NCBI GenBank assembly: GCA_045599585.1 | Contig: JAZRWH010000147.1 | Location: 1-46,982, forward strand | Direction: 5' to 3' | DNA from: RGIG464 sp045599585 | GTDB taxonomy: Bacteria; Myxococcota_A; Bradymonadia; UBA4248 | DNA: 46,982 bases | Shown: positions 33,557 to 43,838 of the stretch, one piece after another | How positions within the stretch are numbered: the first letter of the stretch is position 1 | Layout: every line of letters starts with the position of its first letter | Program-made: the position numbers and the translations under genes | The notes under the pieces: generated by a model | Told to the model about the DNA's origin: nothing | The model's database searches: none | What the model saw: the letters and a program-made list of their open reading frames with translations, nothing else

Positions 33557-36500
33557 ATGAAAGCCACGTTTTCAAAAATATTCAAAAAAGCTTTAATAAT
33601 TGCCTTCATGGCAGCCTCTTCTATCACTGCGACATCATGCCTCGAAGAAATCGTCCCTGAACGTACGATTGTCGAGCGCGGCTCTTTTGGAACGGAACTC
33701 TTCGAGATCCTTGCAAAGAATACCAAGAACTCCCCCGTCTACGGTGACGATGCGCACGTGCAAACATTCTACAACTATCGGGAACAATTTATTGAAGCTG
33801 CCGATATGACCGTGCGAGAAGAAGATCTCTCTAACCTTAATCAGGTTTTCCGCGACATCGTACCGCTTTACGAAAATATGCTCTATCCAGGAACGCTCCG
33901 AAAAGCAGCAACAGTCATCGATATTTGGCGAAAAGATCCCGATGCTGTTGAAGCGCTCGCCTACTTCCTCGGCTCACCTAAACTCCTCAAAAATTCTGAA
34001 TGGGCAAATCCTATCGAACGCGTTTTTTCTTATGAAGACGTTGCGGGCATTACTAAACAGCTTCTAGATATGGCTCTCAAGCAGTCATCGGGAGAAAAAA
34101 ATGCCACAAATCAGCTCGTTAAGGCCCTCACCATCGAAATGAGCGATCTTTCATACGACTCAGAATCCTCAAGCATCCTTTATCGTGCTTTCGATCTGCT
34201 CACGAGAGAAGATGAGATTTATGCTCCGAAAGGCCCTTATGAACCACAGGAAGCGGTTCACATTGACAGTCGCGGTTGGCCAGAGATTAATCCTTTAGGC
34301 GGTAGTCAGGCCTATACTCCGTTCACAGATAGTAATTCGGACGGTTTTGCTGACGGCAATATTTACGGCTATTACACGCTACAAGGCGGTACGCGCATTA
34401 GTCCCTTCGAAACAACAGAAGGTGCAAGTGCCTATTTTACGGTCAACGAAAAAGGCCACCTCATCACCCGCAACACCCACGAAGTCTTCTCATATTTTGA
34501 TCTTCAAAAGACACCACTCGCTTATCTGATTCGTGAAGCTGACACACTCCTCATCGACAATACGCTCGATGATCTGCTTAGAGCCACCAAAACGCTTTTG
34601 GGTGAAGGCCAAAACTATTCAGACGAAAACGGCAACTACATTGGTTTTTCAAAAACTTCAGGCATTGCACAGCTCATCGCAGCTTTATTTGAAACGCTCA
34701 ATCACGATTCTGTTGGACCCAACTTTGAAGCTATCGTAACGCTTCTCAAAGACCATCCCAACGAAGTTGCCAAACTGGTCAATGACGTCGACAAAATCAC
34801 TGACTTTGCAGATTCGATCGATATGAATATGTCAAGTGACTCGGATCTAATCGACGTTTTGCTGCCAATGGTTCAGGAACTTGCCGAAGATCCTGGGTTT
34901 ATCAAGGACCTCGTCACCGCACTTAACGACCCGCTCACAGAAAAACTCGGTCCCGTCATATCAGAACTGCTTGAGCGCCAAAAACTACTCATTACCTACA
35001 ACGCTAACAGCGCTTGGGCTGTATGCGCAGACGCATGCCACCAAAATCACAAGGTTGGCACGATGGAACACTACAATTGTATGCGCTCCTGCCCAATCGA
35101 TGACCTTTTGGGAACTGCCACCGTCAATCGCACAATCCCCGAATCGGAGCTTAACCGTTCGCTGTTTCAACGCATAACCCACCTGATGTGGGAAACATCC
35201 GCCCATCCCTATGACGTTGTCGTCGAAAAACTCGTCGTCAAAGACATTGATGTCACGAGCGTTGCACAAGGACTCGTTGGGACCATGATTTCTTTTGATA
35301 ACCTAGCAGAGGCTTACCTCCTCACTATCACGGGAAATCTGTCGCTCGAAGAACACCTCAGCCCAACAATCATGAGACTTACTGATATCTTTGATATTCA
35401 GCTGAGTACAGTCGTAAGCCTAATCACTTGGCTGACAGACACCGTTTTCGATGTTAAACTTTCGATGTTTCCGACAACAGCAGAAGTCACGCGTCTGTTT
35501 AACATGGAAGAAATCTCTTCACAAAACAGCGCATACACGTTCAATCTCAACACCGCTGTTTGCCGTGACGGCCGACCATGTAGGTTGGCACAAGCTGATA
35601 CGCTGTTTGCGCTTGAATCCGTCGGCATGGTTGACGCACTCTATCCCGTCGTCAAAGTCTTTAATGACCACAAAAAAACACACATTCTGGCCAAAATCGT
35701 CGCAAAACTTTTTGAGTACTACCCGAGCGGCGACTACATCCATACGATGGCCGATGGCTCACCCATGCCACTCGAATACGCCAACTTCAGGAGCGTTGAA
35801 CCCCTCCTCTATGACGCACTGTCCAAAACCAATATCCTTGCAGATCTCGGTGAAACAGGTGACATCCTTCTTAACCTCGAACTCTCTGACGGCTCAAAAC
35901 TCCTCGATCGCTTTGCCGATTACATCACTTACCTGCTCACGCCGGATGAAAACCTCGTCAATCTTTTGGGCAAAAAGTCTACCACAGACCCCAAAGGCAA
36001 CATTATCGCTCCGCTTTCGCCCATCTACTTTTATATAGACGCAATCCGCGACATTTCGGACGTCATGGATGCTCATCCCGAAGTGGAAGATCAGCTCTCA
36101 AATGGTCTGCAAGGCCTACTCAATGTAACCCTGAAAACTGTCGAAAAAGCGGATGGAACAATCGTATTTGAAAAACCTGCCGGTATTCACCTTGCTGCAA
36201 CAGCCGTCGATTTTCTACATACGGTCTATCTCGAAAAGACTGAAAACGGTACGCGAGCAGAGTGGATCCACAAAGAGATTATTCCCGATATCACCGACAT
36301 AATATCAAATAGAGTTCCCTACAGCTTCTTCCAGCTATTTGACGAACTAGATCGTGACAACGGCCTCGAAAACTTCCGAAAACTCGTACTCTGGGTCATG
36401 GAAAGTGGTAGCGAATCTCCAAAAGCTGTAACGGGGGCAGCGTATATGCTGTTCTCATGGATTCTTGAGCAAAAGCACCTCGTCTCGGTTGCCAAAATGC

Positions 36501-36907
36501 TGGCCAAACCGCTCGATCCCGACTACGAATGGCATACGGGCGCCTACGACGACCTATCTCTCCTCGTCACGATGCTTACCTGCGTCAATGCATTCAATCA
36601 GTGCGATCCAACAGGCTCATTCAACCGATTCTTCTATTATCTCGTCGAAACATCTTCGCACAAAGTTCCCAATATCATGAGATTGCTTCAGACGGGACAA
36701 GCGCTCTTCCGACCGACGCCCGGCACACACATCTGGTGCGACACGGCCTGCCACCAAAGCGTCCTCGACTTTGCATACGAGCTGTTTACTGACGACGACA
36801 GAGGCGTTGAACGCATTTATCAAATTATCGACTTCACAATTTGGGGCTTTGACAGACGTCCAAGCGATTGGACAATGGACGATGCTTCTTGGAAAATCCA
36901 ATACTAA
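33557..36907 (+). CDS. Giant helical lipoprotein of unknown function
   Basis: The 1116-residue product has a basic N-terminus, a hydrophobic segment (ALIIAFMAASSITATSC) and a lipoprotein-type Cys at about residue 28. The mature part is largely alpha-helical with many DLL/VLL-type repeats (DLLGTATV, VDVLLPMVQELAEDPGFIKD). Two Cys clusters occur: CADACHQNHKVGTMEHYNCM near 493 and WCDTACHQSVLD near 1060, both with a C-x3-C-H-Q motif. I recognise no family. A large lipoprotein just upstream of a FadL-like porin (64 bp away) suggests a surface or outer-membrane partner. The palindrome upstream may control it. Confidence 0.75.
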   Translation: MKATFSKIFKKALIIAFMAASSITATSCLEEIVPERTIVERGSFGTELFEILAKNTKNSPVYGDDAHVQTFYNYREQFIEAADMTVREEDLSNLNQVFRDIVPLYENMLYPGTLRKAATVIDIWRKDPDAVEALAYFLGSPKLLKNSEWANPIERVFSYEDVAGITKQLLDMALKQSSGEKNATNQLVKALTIEMSDLSYDSESSSILYRAFDLLTREDEIYAPKGPYEPQEAVHIDSRGWPEINPLGGSQAYTPFTDSNSDGFADGNIYGYYTLQGGTRISPFETTEGASAYFTVNEKGHLITRNTHEVFSYFDLQKTPLAYLIREADTLLIDNTLDDLLRATKTLLGEGQNYSDENGNYIGFSKTSGIAQLIAALFETLNHDSVGPNFEAIVTLLKDHPNEVAKLVNDVDKITDFADSIDMNMSSDSDLIDVLLPMVQELAEDPGFIKDLVTALNDPLTEKLGPVISELLERQKLLITYNANSAWAVCADACHQNHKVGTMEHYNCMRSCPIDDLLGTATVNRTIPESELNRSLFQRITHLMWETSAHPYDVVVEKLVVKDIDVTSVAQGLVGTMISFDNLAEAYLLTITGNLSLEEHLSPTIMRLTDIFDIQLSTVVSLITWLTDTVFDVKLSMFPTTAEVTRLFNMEEISSQNSAYTFNLNTAVCRDGRPCRLAQADTLFALESVGMVDALYPVVKVFNDHKKTHILAKIVAKLFEYYPSGDYIHTMADGSPMPLEYANFRSVEPLLYDALSKTNILADLGETGDILLNLELSDGSKLLDRFADYITYLLTPDENLVNLLGKKSTTDPKGNIIAPLSPIYFYIDAIRDISDVMDAHPEVEDQLSNGLQGLLNVTLKTVEKADGTIVFEKPAGIHLAATAVDFLHTVYLEKTENGTRAEWIHKEIIPDITDIISNRVPYSFFQLFDELDRDNGLENFRKLVLWVMESGSESPKAVTGAAYMLFSWILEQKHLVSVAKMLAKPLDPDYEWHTGAYDDLSLLVTMLTCVNAFNQCDPTGSFNRFFYYLVETSSHKVPNIMRLLQTGQALFRPTPGTHIWCDTACHQSVLDFAYELFTDDDRGVERIYQIIDFTIWGFDRRPSDWTMDDASWKIQY

Positions 36908-36971
36908 GAATACCTTACAAATAATAACTCGATTGTATAACATCTGCAGTCGATTCTATAATATAAGATAA

Positions 36972-38369
36972 ATGATGAAAAAAACTCTTTTGGTTACGGC
37001 TTTTTTAGCGGCCACACTTTTAAGCCATCAGGCATTTGCCGGCGGTTTGTTTATACCGCTTGGTGGTGTCATGCCCAACGGTCGTGCTGGTGCTGTCGTA
37101 GCTGGCGCACGCGATCCAAACGCAATACAATACAATCCAGCTTTGATTTCGCTCGTCGAAGGACACCAGCTTCTCGTCGACATTCAGTACGGCATGCTCC
37201 AACTCGAGTACACGCGTGCTCCCGAAGTGCTCCGCAACGGTTCTATTCAAACTTTTGATACCGTCACGAATGAAGCTCCAGGGGTCGCCATGCCACAGGT
37301 CCTCTTTACGACAGACTTCGGTACTGACGAATTCGGTCTTGGTGTTGGCCTGTTTTCACCCAACTCTGCCCCACTCCGCCTCCCCTCCGACGGCCCCCAG
37401 CGCTACGTCATCATTGACTACGCCAACACCATTGCTTTCACGACAGAACTCGCTTTTGCCTGGCGCCCACACCCACGCGTCGCCATCGGTGCTGGCATCC
37501 AAAACATTACCTTCATCTTCAAAGGCACAGGCGTCTCAAGTACATACCTCGGCGTTTTTGGTGAAGCTGGTGACGCAGACCTCGATAGCACGATTACGAT
37601 CAATGCCTCCGACTACTTTACGCCATCCGCAAACTTCGGCATCTGGTACAACCCCATCGACGGACTCGAACTGGCGGCTTCCTTTCAACTTTTCGCCGAT
37701 CTCAAATCGACAAACGGCACGTTCAAAGCTGCGCTTCCCGACCACTATGTCTATGACATCACTAAAATGAAGTCCGACAAAATGGACATTGAGCTTGCTT
37801 TACCTTGGACTTTCCGCTTCGGCATGCGCTACGTCTTTGATAATATCGCCGATATCGAACTCGATTTCCGATACGATCGATGGTCACGTCAAGATGAGCT
37901 TCTCATCAAACCGCACGATGTCTATCTCGCGAACAATGCTCTTGTCGGCGACGTTCGCGTCGATAATTTCCATATCCCACGTAACCTCAAAGATACCTGG
38001 GGAATTAGCATCGGTTCCGATTGGCACATCATTCCCGATCGTCTCACCCTTCGTGCTGGCTTTGCCTACGAATCTGGAGCATCTACCGAAGAAAACTACT
38101 CCGTCTTCCTCTATGATACCGACAAATTCATTCCAACCATCGGTCTCTCGGTCGACGTCGCTTTCGTACGACTCGATTTCTCATTTGCACACGTACAGCA
38201 ACTCTCCCAAAACATTACCAAAGGAAACTACAAACAATACAATCTCGTCTATCCCGAAGGTTCTATCGCAACAAACAATGGTAAATACAAAACCTTCTAC
38301 GATTTTATAGGCCTTGGTGCTGTCTTCAAATTCCCCATTGGCGGCAGCGAAACGCCTGACGAAGGTTAG
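36972..38369 (+). CDS. FadL/OmpP1-family outer membrane porin
   Basis: The 465-residue product has a signal peptide (KKTLLVTAFLAATLLSHQAF, cut after AFA). The family's N-terminal plug follows: GGLFIPLGGVMPNGRAGAVV and DPNAIQYNPALISLVEG (about 30-60), where the NPA motif is typical. A beta-barrel of alternating strands follows (FGIWYNPIDGLELAASFQLF, FRFGMRYVFDNIADIELDF) and ends FIGLGAVFKFPIGG. FadL-type channels carry hydrophobic molecules such as fatty acids across the outer membrane. The C-terminus lacks the classical final Phe. It probably shares a transcript with the giant lipoprotein gene. Confidence 0.85.
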   Translation: MMKKTLLVTAFLAATLLSHQAFAGGLFIPLGGVMPNGRAGAVVAGARDPNAIQYNPALISLVEGHQLLVDIQYGMLQLEYTRAPEVLRNGSIQTFDTVTNEAPGVAMPQVLFTTDFGTDEFGLGVGLFSPNSAPLRLPSDGPQRYVIIDYANTIAFTTELAFAWRPHPRVAIGAGIQNITFIFKGTGVSSTYLGVFGEAGDADLDSTITINASDYFTPSANFGIWYNPIDGLELAASFQLFADLKSTNGTFKAALPDHYVYDITKMKSDKMDIELALPWTFRFGMRYVFDNIADIELDFRYDRWSRQDELLIKPHDVYLANNALVGDVRVDNFHIPRNLKDTWGISIGSDWHIIPDRLTLRAGFAYESGASTEENYSVFLYDTDKFIPTIGLSVDVAFVRLDFSFAHVQQLSQNITKGNYKQYNLVYPEGSIATNNGKYKTFYDFIGLGAVFKFPIGGSETPDEG

Positions 38370-38522
38370 TTTCCTTTCTTGTTTGCCGATTTAATAATTC
38401 ATCTAAATATTATTTTTGATTGATTCCTAAACGCCTGTCTGTGTTCAATAACTGCCATAATCTTAATCGAAAATCGATTGAACCACAGATAATGAATGAT
38501 AATATACAATAATTCCCAAATC

Positions 38523-38547
38523 GATAGCCGTCATACAAACGGCTATC
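38523..38547. repeat. Hairpin after the porin gene
   Basis: GATAGCCG (38523-38530) pairs with CGGCTATC (38540-38547). ATTAAAAAT follows rather than a T run, so it is not a standard terminator. It may be related to the hairpin family through its CTAT arm. Confidence 0.5.
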
Positions 38548-38568
38548 ATTAAAAATCTATGTGATGCG

Positions 38569-38601
38569 CGTCGCCTATCGCCTAACGTCGATACGGCGAC
38601 G
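38569..38601 (+). repeat. TATT...AATACG-family hairpin (copy 12)
   Basis: CGTCGC-c-TATCG faces CGATA-cg-GCGACG around CCTAACGT, with a 6-bp outer stem of another sequence. Confidence 0.8.
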
Positions 38602-38606
38602 ATTTA

Positions 38607-38672
38607 AAGCGGGCTATTTGCCACCGTGTAGACGTGTCGTGACACGTCTACACGGGGCAAATACGCCCGCTT
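38607..38672 (+). repeat. Long nested hairpin of the family (copy 13)
   Basis: A nearly perfect 66-bp palindrome. The outer stem is AAGCGGG/CCCGCTT, then TATTTGCC/GCAAATA with the unpaired C. The inner 15-bp stem is CCGTGTAGACGTGTC/GACACGTCTACACGG with a 2-nt loop. It shows that arm length can grow far while the core is kept. Confidence 0.92.
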
Positions 38673-38678
38673 GAGCTC

Positions 38679-38744
38679 GGCTATTTCCGGTCGGCAACGT
38701 AGAGACGCAAATTGTTGCGTCTCTACGACCGCCCGAAATACGCC
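38679..38744 (+). repeat. Nested hairpin of the family with shared inner palindrome (copy 14)
   Basis: GGC-TATTTCcGG at left and CCcGAAATA-C-GCC at right enclose GTAGAGACGCAA (38699-38710), ATTG and TTGCGTCTCTAC (38715-38726). The inner GAGACGCAA...TTGCGTCTC hairpin occurs again at 38791-38812. Confidence 0.88.
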
Positions 38745-38753
38745 TCGCTTTAC

Positions 38754-38780
38754 GCGCTATTGGCTTTGCCAATACGCCCG
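38754..38780 (+). repeat. TATT...AATACG-family hairpin (copy 15)
   Basis: GCGC-TATTGGC-ttt-GCCAATA-CGC has a perfect inner stem and a short, weak outer stem. Confidence 0.8.
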
Positions 38781-38790
38781 CTTAATGAAT

Positions 38791-38844
38791 GAGACGCAAA
38801 TTGTTGCGTCTCACTCGCCTATTGCCTTTGGCAATACGGCTCGC
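38791..38844 (+). repeat. Adjacent hairpins: inner-palindrome copy plus family hairpin (copy 16)
   Basis: 38791-38812 is GAGACGCAA-ATTG-TTGCGTCTC, the same as the inner part of copy 14 but outside any core. 38816-38844 is CGCC-TATTGCC-ttt-GGCAATA-CGG. Copies 12-16 fill most of the 504-bp gap between the porin and PAP2 genes. Confidence 0.82.
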
Positions 38845-38873
38845 ATGATGCGCACGACATTAAAAGAGATAAT

Positions 38874-39791
38874 ATGAACAATCAGATCAAACAATATATC
38901 GTGGTGGCTCTCATGCTGATCAGCTGCCTTTTTAGCACAACTGCGTTTGCGCAGGATAAAACGGACACTGTACAGGAACAGATTTCTGTGCAAGACGATT
39001 CGGTGTTGATGGGAGATAGCAACCTCATTATGAGGGAAGAAAAGAAGGACATCGTGACCTACTGGGATCTCGACACTGCGTTGATTGCAGTATCCGGAGT
39101 GACCTGGTTGACAATGGAACTGGCAAAGGACGATATTGCGCCGAAAACATGTGTTTGGTGCAAATCCAATGCAGTGGATGATCGGATTACGAATGCGCTT
39201 AGCTGGGATAAGCCTAATTATGCTGCTAAATCGGCCGATTATGTGGACTTTATCGGTATTCCAGTACTTACGCTTAGTGCGCTGGCTCTTTCCAGTGGGC
39301 TTGAAGGCCGTATTGAAGGTTATCCCTCTGATCTCCTTCTCATGTTGGAAACAATTACGATCAGTTCGCTGTTTAATGAAATCGTAAAGTATTATGTAGG
39401 ACGTGAACGTCCATATGTTTCGCGTGGAAACAGCGGGCTTTATAACAATCCGTCGGATGATAATTTGTCGTTTTATTCAGGGCACACCAATCTTGCATTT
39501 GCACTTGTTGTGGCAGCTGGAACGATTGCGAATATCAGAGATTACAAGGCAGAGCCGTATATCTGGGGAATCGGTATTCCCGTTGCGACGCTCGTGGCAT
39601 ATTTTCGCGTAGCCGGACAGAAGCACTATTTTACGGACGTGTTAGTTGGGGCTGCTATGGGGAGTCTCGTTGGATTTCTCGTTCCCTGGCTCCACCGCAG
39701 GACTGTTTCACCTGGGGATGGGCTCTATCCAAAGAACCATATTTCCGTTAATTACGGCGGCAACTCGATTTCAGTATCGGGAACGTTTTAA
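38874..39791 (+). CDS. PAP2-superfamily membrane phosphatase
   Basis: The 305-residue product has a signal peptide or first helix (MNNQIKQYIVVALMLISCLF, to AFA). The three phosphatase signatures are KYYVGRERPY near 172 (K-x6-RP), FYSGHTNLAFAL near 200 (SGH) and RVAGQKHYFTDVLVG near 245 (R-x5-H-x3-D). Further hydrophobic segments lie between. PAP2 enzymes remove phosphate from lipids such as undecaprenyl diphosphate or phosphatidate at the periplasmic face. The substrate here is unknown. It follows the largest cluster of hairpin repeats, and the ribosome binding site is GAGA, weak. Confidence 0.87.
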   Translation: MNNQIKQYIVVALMLISCLFSTTAFAQDKTDTVQEQISVQDDSVLMGDSNLIMREEKKDIVTYWDLDTALIAVSGVTWLTMELAKDDIAPKTCVWCKSNAVDDRITNALSWDKPNYAAKSADYVDFIGIPVLTLSALALSSGLEGRIEGYPSDLLLMLETITISSLFNEIVKYYVGRERPYVSRGNSGLYNNPSDDNLSFYSGHTNLAFALVVAAGTIANIRDYKAEPYIWGIGIPVATLVAYFRVAGQKHYFTDVLVGAAMGSLVGFLVPWLHRRTVSPGDGLYPKNHISVNYGGNSISVSGTF

Positions 39792-39797
39792 TATCTA

Positions 39798-39830
39798 CAG
39801 TGCGTATCGGCTTTTGGCCGATACGCACTG
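39798..39830. terminator. Perfect 14-bp hairpin between convergent genes
   Basis: CAGTGCGTATCGGC (39798-39811) pairs exactly with GCCGATACGCACTG (39817-39830) around a 5-nt loop. It sits 7 bp after the PAP2 gene and 20 bp from the end of the convergent lipoprotein gene. No T tract follows on either strand. It may halt transcription or be another member of the hairpin family. Confidence 0.6.
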
Positions 39831-39849
39831 CCACATATACTAATCGATA

Positions 39850-42800
39850 TTAAAACTTAGTTGGCGTACAGCCTGTGATTTCGGATTTCGAATTATAAGT
39901 ATAAGTGGCAGGAACTGACAGCCAGTAAAGCTGTCCATCCTGATTGACTTTGCACTCTAAACAGACGGCAACGCTTTCGTTTCCACTTAATGTTTTCGTT
40001 TGATATTTTGACTGGCCTTTAGAAGTGCATTTTTGAGCACTGGCAATATCCATAAAGCCTACGCCGTCTTTGGCCGACATAAAGCCTTTTTCTGATTTCA
40101 TTCTTTTGACAACATCATTGCCGTCGAGAGATGGGGTACAGAAATATACATTATTATAAATTGAATCAACTACTGGCATATATTTGCTCACATTACAATA
40201 TTTATCATCCTGGGCAAACGTACAATCTTCTGCACCGTCTGCACAGCGGTAGTACGATAGACATTTCTCTTTAACACACACGCCCTTGGTGCATTTTTCG
40301 AGACTTTGTTCTTTTTCGATGCAATGAATATCATCGGAGCCGGTTGTGTCTGCACATTTTCCTTCTTTACAGATCTGATATTTGCTGCATTTGGTCAAAT
40401 CCTCGCTCGTGCATTCGTAAACCGTGGGAACACAGCCCGTCAGCTTATGATCTGAATCAAAGGTGTAAGTCGCGGGAACTGTTGACCATCTAAGTTCACC
40501 TCCGGAGTCAGGCTTACATTGAGCGCAGACAAATGTTGAAGCATTATTTACCCCCATCAGAGTCACTTCCCCTCTATTTATGCAACGCATATTGGATTGA
40601 TATATATTATCTATATAGCCATAAACATCTGTATAGCCAACGCCATCTTTAGACTTATGTCCCACCCCAACACCAGTATATATGTGACCTATGCCATTAT
40701 AAGATTCATCTGTTACACTACATATAATAGGGTATTCTCCAAATATTAAGAAGGGAATGAATGTATTTATTTGGCATTCCTCATTGGATGTTATTTCAGA
40801 ACATCCTTTAGCGCCTGTTTTGCAGTATGGAGTTTCATCTGGGCATTTTTTCGTGATCCATTGACCACCTGTGCAGGTTTTCAAGCTAAACTCTTGCTCA
40901 ATGCACATGACATCATTTTCCTTACAGCTTTCTTCCTGAGGCTTGGTGCATTTTCCCTGACTGCAGATCTGTCCAGATGCACAGTTAGATAGGTCAGTGG
41001 TAGTACACTCGACACAAGCTGATGTATCAAAGGTGCAGTTGTTTTTGCATTTGAGGGTACCGGAGACAAACTTGCCTACGCTTGCGCAGGTTTTACCATT
41101 AAAATCATTGGTATCGCAGTTTTCGGAAGCCTGATTAACTTTGCCGTCGCCGCATGAAGGCTGCGGATTTTTGCAGTAATTAAATTTCTGACATGCTGTT
41201 TCTTCGCAGTCTTTTTTACCGTTATCATCGTTATCGATACCATCACTGCAGAGTGCCTCAGTGGTTTCCGGCGTTAAGACGCAGAAATTTTTGTGGGATT
41301 TTGAATTGCGAGGGGCTGGGGCTGCAATTTCAGAGTCGTTCTGGTTATTGTTGGTATCGACGCAGCCATTTCGCTTTCTCATAGCAGCAGTTGTTTTGGA
41401 CAGTGCTGGCGTTGGTGAACCTTCAGCCCATGTAGTGCTGCCATAGCCGAGAGCATCGACGTAAGATCCTGCGGCTGGTGTAGAGGTTTTGAGTTTCTCA
41501 TTATTGCCGACGAGGAAAAGACGACCTTTTGTCTGTGCAGCCTGGATACTTTTGGTGCAAGTATAGTCGATTTGCTCCTTTAGATTCTCGTAATTGGGGG
41601 CTAGTGCGATGAGGTAATAGGAATGCGCGGGAATGGTAACCGATCCGGGAGAGGGCATATCGAGGGGATGGTCGTTTCTGCGGCGCCAGCAGCTGCGTAC
41701 TGAATACTCCAGTTTTGGAGGAGTGCATCTTGATCACTGGTGTTAAAAAGCTCGATGTATTTAACATCGTAAATGGAGTCAGTACCTGCACCACCGGGAT
41801 AAGCTTGGCTGATAACGATACTTTTGGTTCCGTCACTGGGCTTGGCGATGCACGAACCAAATTCGCAGGTTTCGTCTGTGCCGCAGTTGGTCCATTCGCC
41901 TTTGGCAGATTTGCTCGTATTGCAGTAGGCATTTCCCTGGCACATTCCCTTGGCGCAGACGACATCACTGCATGCGCTGCCACTACATCCATTTGGACAA
42001 GATGTGCTTGCGCCCGGCTTATCCCAATCGGCGCCATGGCAAAGTGTTTTGTCGTCGATACAGCCATTTTTGCTGCAGACGGGTTGCTTTTCACACTTGT
42101 TGAGGAGGGGATTGTTCTCGGCAATGTGGCAGTATTCGTCGCTGGCACAATGGTGATTGGCGTCACATTCCGGTGTTTCTGTGATCTCTGGGGCGACACA
42201 ATGATGGTTTTGGCAAATCGTTTTATCGTTGTAGTTTGCGGCGCACTGCGTGTTGGTTTCGCACTCAAGGCAATCAGCTAAGTCAAAGGTGCATCTCGAA
42301 TTGCATTTTAACGTTCCGGCACTAAAATCTCCAAAATCAGCGCATGTTTTTCCGTTAAGGTTTTTATCATCGCATTCTTCATTGGCTTCAACCATGCCAT
42401 CACCGCAAGTTACGACGTGCTCAGGATCGACGCAATTGCCGTGTTCATTACAGATCTGGCCATCTTCACAGTTTTCCATATTGTCGGGCGTACACTGAAC
42501 GCATTTGCTGTCATTGAGCATACATCCATGGTTGCAGGATATTTCACCGCCGGCATAGCCGATGTCTTCGCAGGTGATGATGCCGTCTTCGCCGTCGCAT
42601 TCTTCGTCGTTATTTTTCACGCCGTCACCGCAGAAATCGGGCAAAACGCAGCGGTTATTTTTGCAAATGGTTCTACTGTCTGTTCGATTCTGACATTCTG
42701 TACTTGAATTGCATTCAGTGCAATCATCTGTATTAAACTGGCAAGTAGAATCGCATTTGAGCGTACCGCCTATAAAGCCTTTGAAGTCAGTACAAGACCT

Positions 42801-43043
42801 GCCATTGAGGTCGTTTCCGTCGCACCAGTCATTACCGTCGACGACGCCGTTTCCGCAGCCAACTTCAGGCACGGGCTTTTGAGGAGTGATGCATGTCCCT
42901 TCGGAAGAGCAGACCTGACCAGAGGCACAACTTGAGAGGTCAGTTGCTGTGCATTCTGGGTTATTGGGCTGCGGATCATCGGAGCCGCAGCCAGCTATCA
43001 GAATAGCACTTAAAATAGCAGAACGTCTGAGATTAAATTTCAT
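39850..43043 (-). pseudogene. Frameshifted Cys-rich lipoprotein with Myxo disulfide repeats and lamin-tail domain
   Basis: AAGGAG 7 nt upstream sets ATG 43043 (MKFNLRRSAILSAILIAGC, lipobox LIAGC). The frame is open to 41601. A frame one base off runs from about 41658 to 39850 and clearly continues the same protein. The break is at a C4 run (G on plus, 41664-41667): IVISQAYPGGAG...WSIQYAAAG in one frame and VTIPAHSYYLIALAPN in the other are halves of a single lamin-tail domain. Restored, it has about 1064 residues. Repeats such as CGNGVVDGNDWCDGNDLNG and CGDGMVEANEECDD (DUF4215/Myxo disulfide type) come first, then the lamin-tail domain. Two related ~170-residue Cys-rich units at the C-terminus each end in a VPATYT stretch and a GC-x-PT motif. 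A surface or adhesive role is a guess. Sequencing error or recent decay are both possible. Confidence 0.8.
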
Positions 43044-43192
43044 AAAGATTCTCCTTGGGCGTGAATGCGTTCTATTAATTCTATATATATTATATAGAAT
43101 TAATAATTGAGCGAATAACACTGGTATGGTGAATGTGAGTGATAGTATTCTGACATGGATTTCTTGAGCGGATCCGGTTTGCAGGAAACGAC

Positions 43193-43478
43193 CTACGCGG
43201 CAGGACAGGTATTGACTTCACATTTGAGGGTAGTTCGTTGTCTTCGCAAATGGCATCCAGATTTGCAGGCCTGAACTGAGCACTTTTTATTGACTTTACA
43301 CGAGACGTTTTCGTCTTGAGTGTAGTGTGCGTTGAGAACTCCTTGCTTGGCTGTACAGTCGAGGTTATTTGAGCCGCATTCCGCATCCGCATCGGGCACA
43401 CATTGATTGTCGCCATTGAAGTGGCGGTCGTAATTGCAAACTTCATGGAGTGTGCAGCCTGAAGATAATACGAACAGG
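43193..43478 (-). pseudogene. Remnant of a small Cys-rich lipoprotein gene
   Basis: One minus-strand frame reads SYFLFVLSSGCTLHEVCNYD, then CGSNNLDCTAKQG, CKVNKKCSVQACKSGC and a stop near 43193. SSGC after a hydrophobic run looks like a lipobox, but no start codon precedes it. In-frame stops lie just upstream, about 43489. The 5' end is therefore missing or mutated. The style matches the neighbouring lipoproteins. The flanking ~400 bp to 43886 has no gene. Confidence 0.6.
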
Positions 43479-43583
43479 AAATATGATCCTGTTTATTATC
43501 ATGGCAACAGAATGATTGAACGTTGATATGTCTAGATATTGAAAATAATAATACAATATTTGAGAGTGTTTCGAATGCTGTGT

Positions 43584-43723
43584 AAGGTCTTCGCAAGCAC
43601 TCTGGTGATAAGCCCTCAGAAGGACTTTCTGAAGCCAGGTACTAGGCAAGCACTCAAAGTGTTGCTAGGTATGGTCTTCATAAGCACTCAGGCGATAAGC
43701 CCTCAGAAAGGCACTAGGTAAGG
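43584..43723 (+). repeat. Pair of ~39-bp imperfect direct repeats
   Basis: GGTCTTCGCAAGCACTC and then TGGTGATAAGCCCTCAGAAGG (about 43586-43623) recur as GGTCTTCATAAGCACTC and then AGGCGATAAGCCCTCAGAAAGG (about 43673-43711), 88 bp apart. Shorter echoes (ACTAGGCAAG, ACTAGGTAAGG, CCTAGATAAGG) continue to about 43758. Confidence 0.75.
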
Positions 43724-43838
43724 CCTTAATGAGTTCCTCGATTAGGCCCTAGATAAGGCTCAAAGAGTTACTGAGTCAGTCTACCCACAAATATAAACAC
43801 TCTCCAATATTTGGTGATAATTTGAAATATATTATATG

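Noticed and set aside
38569..38844. Possible CRISPR array in the run of regularly spaced palindromes
   Set aside because: The units differ in sequence and length, spacers are not of constant size and no direct repeat of 25-40 bp recurs. No cas gene is in the window.
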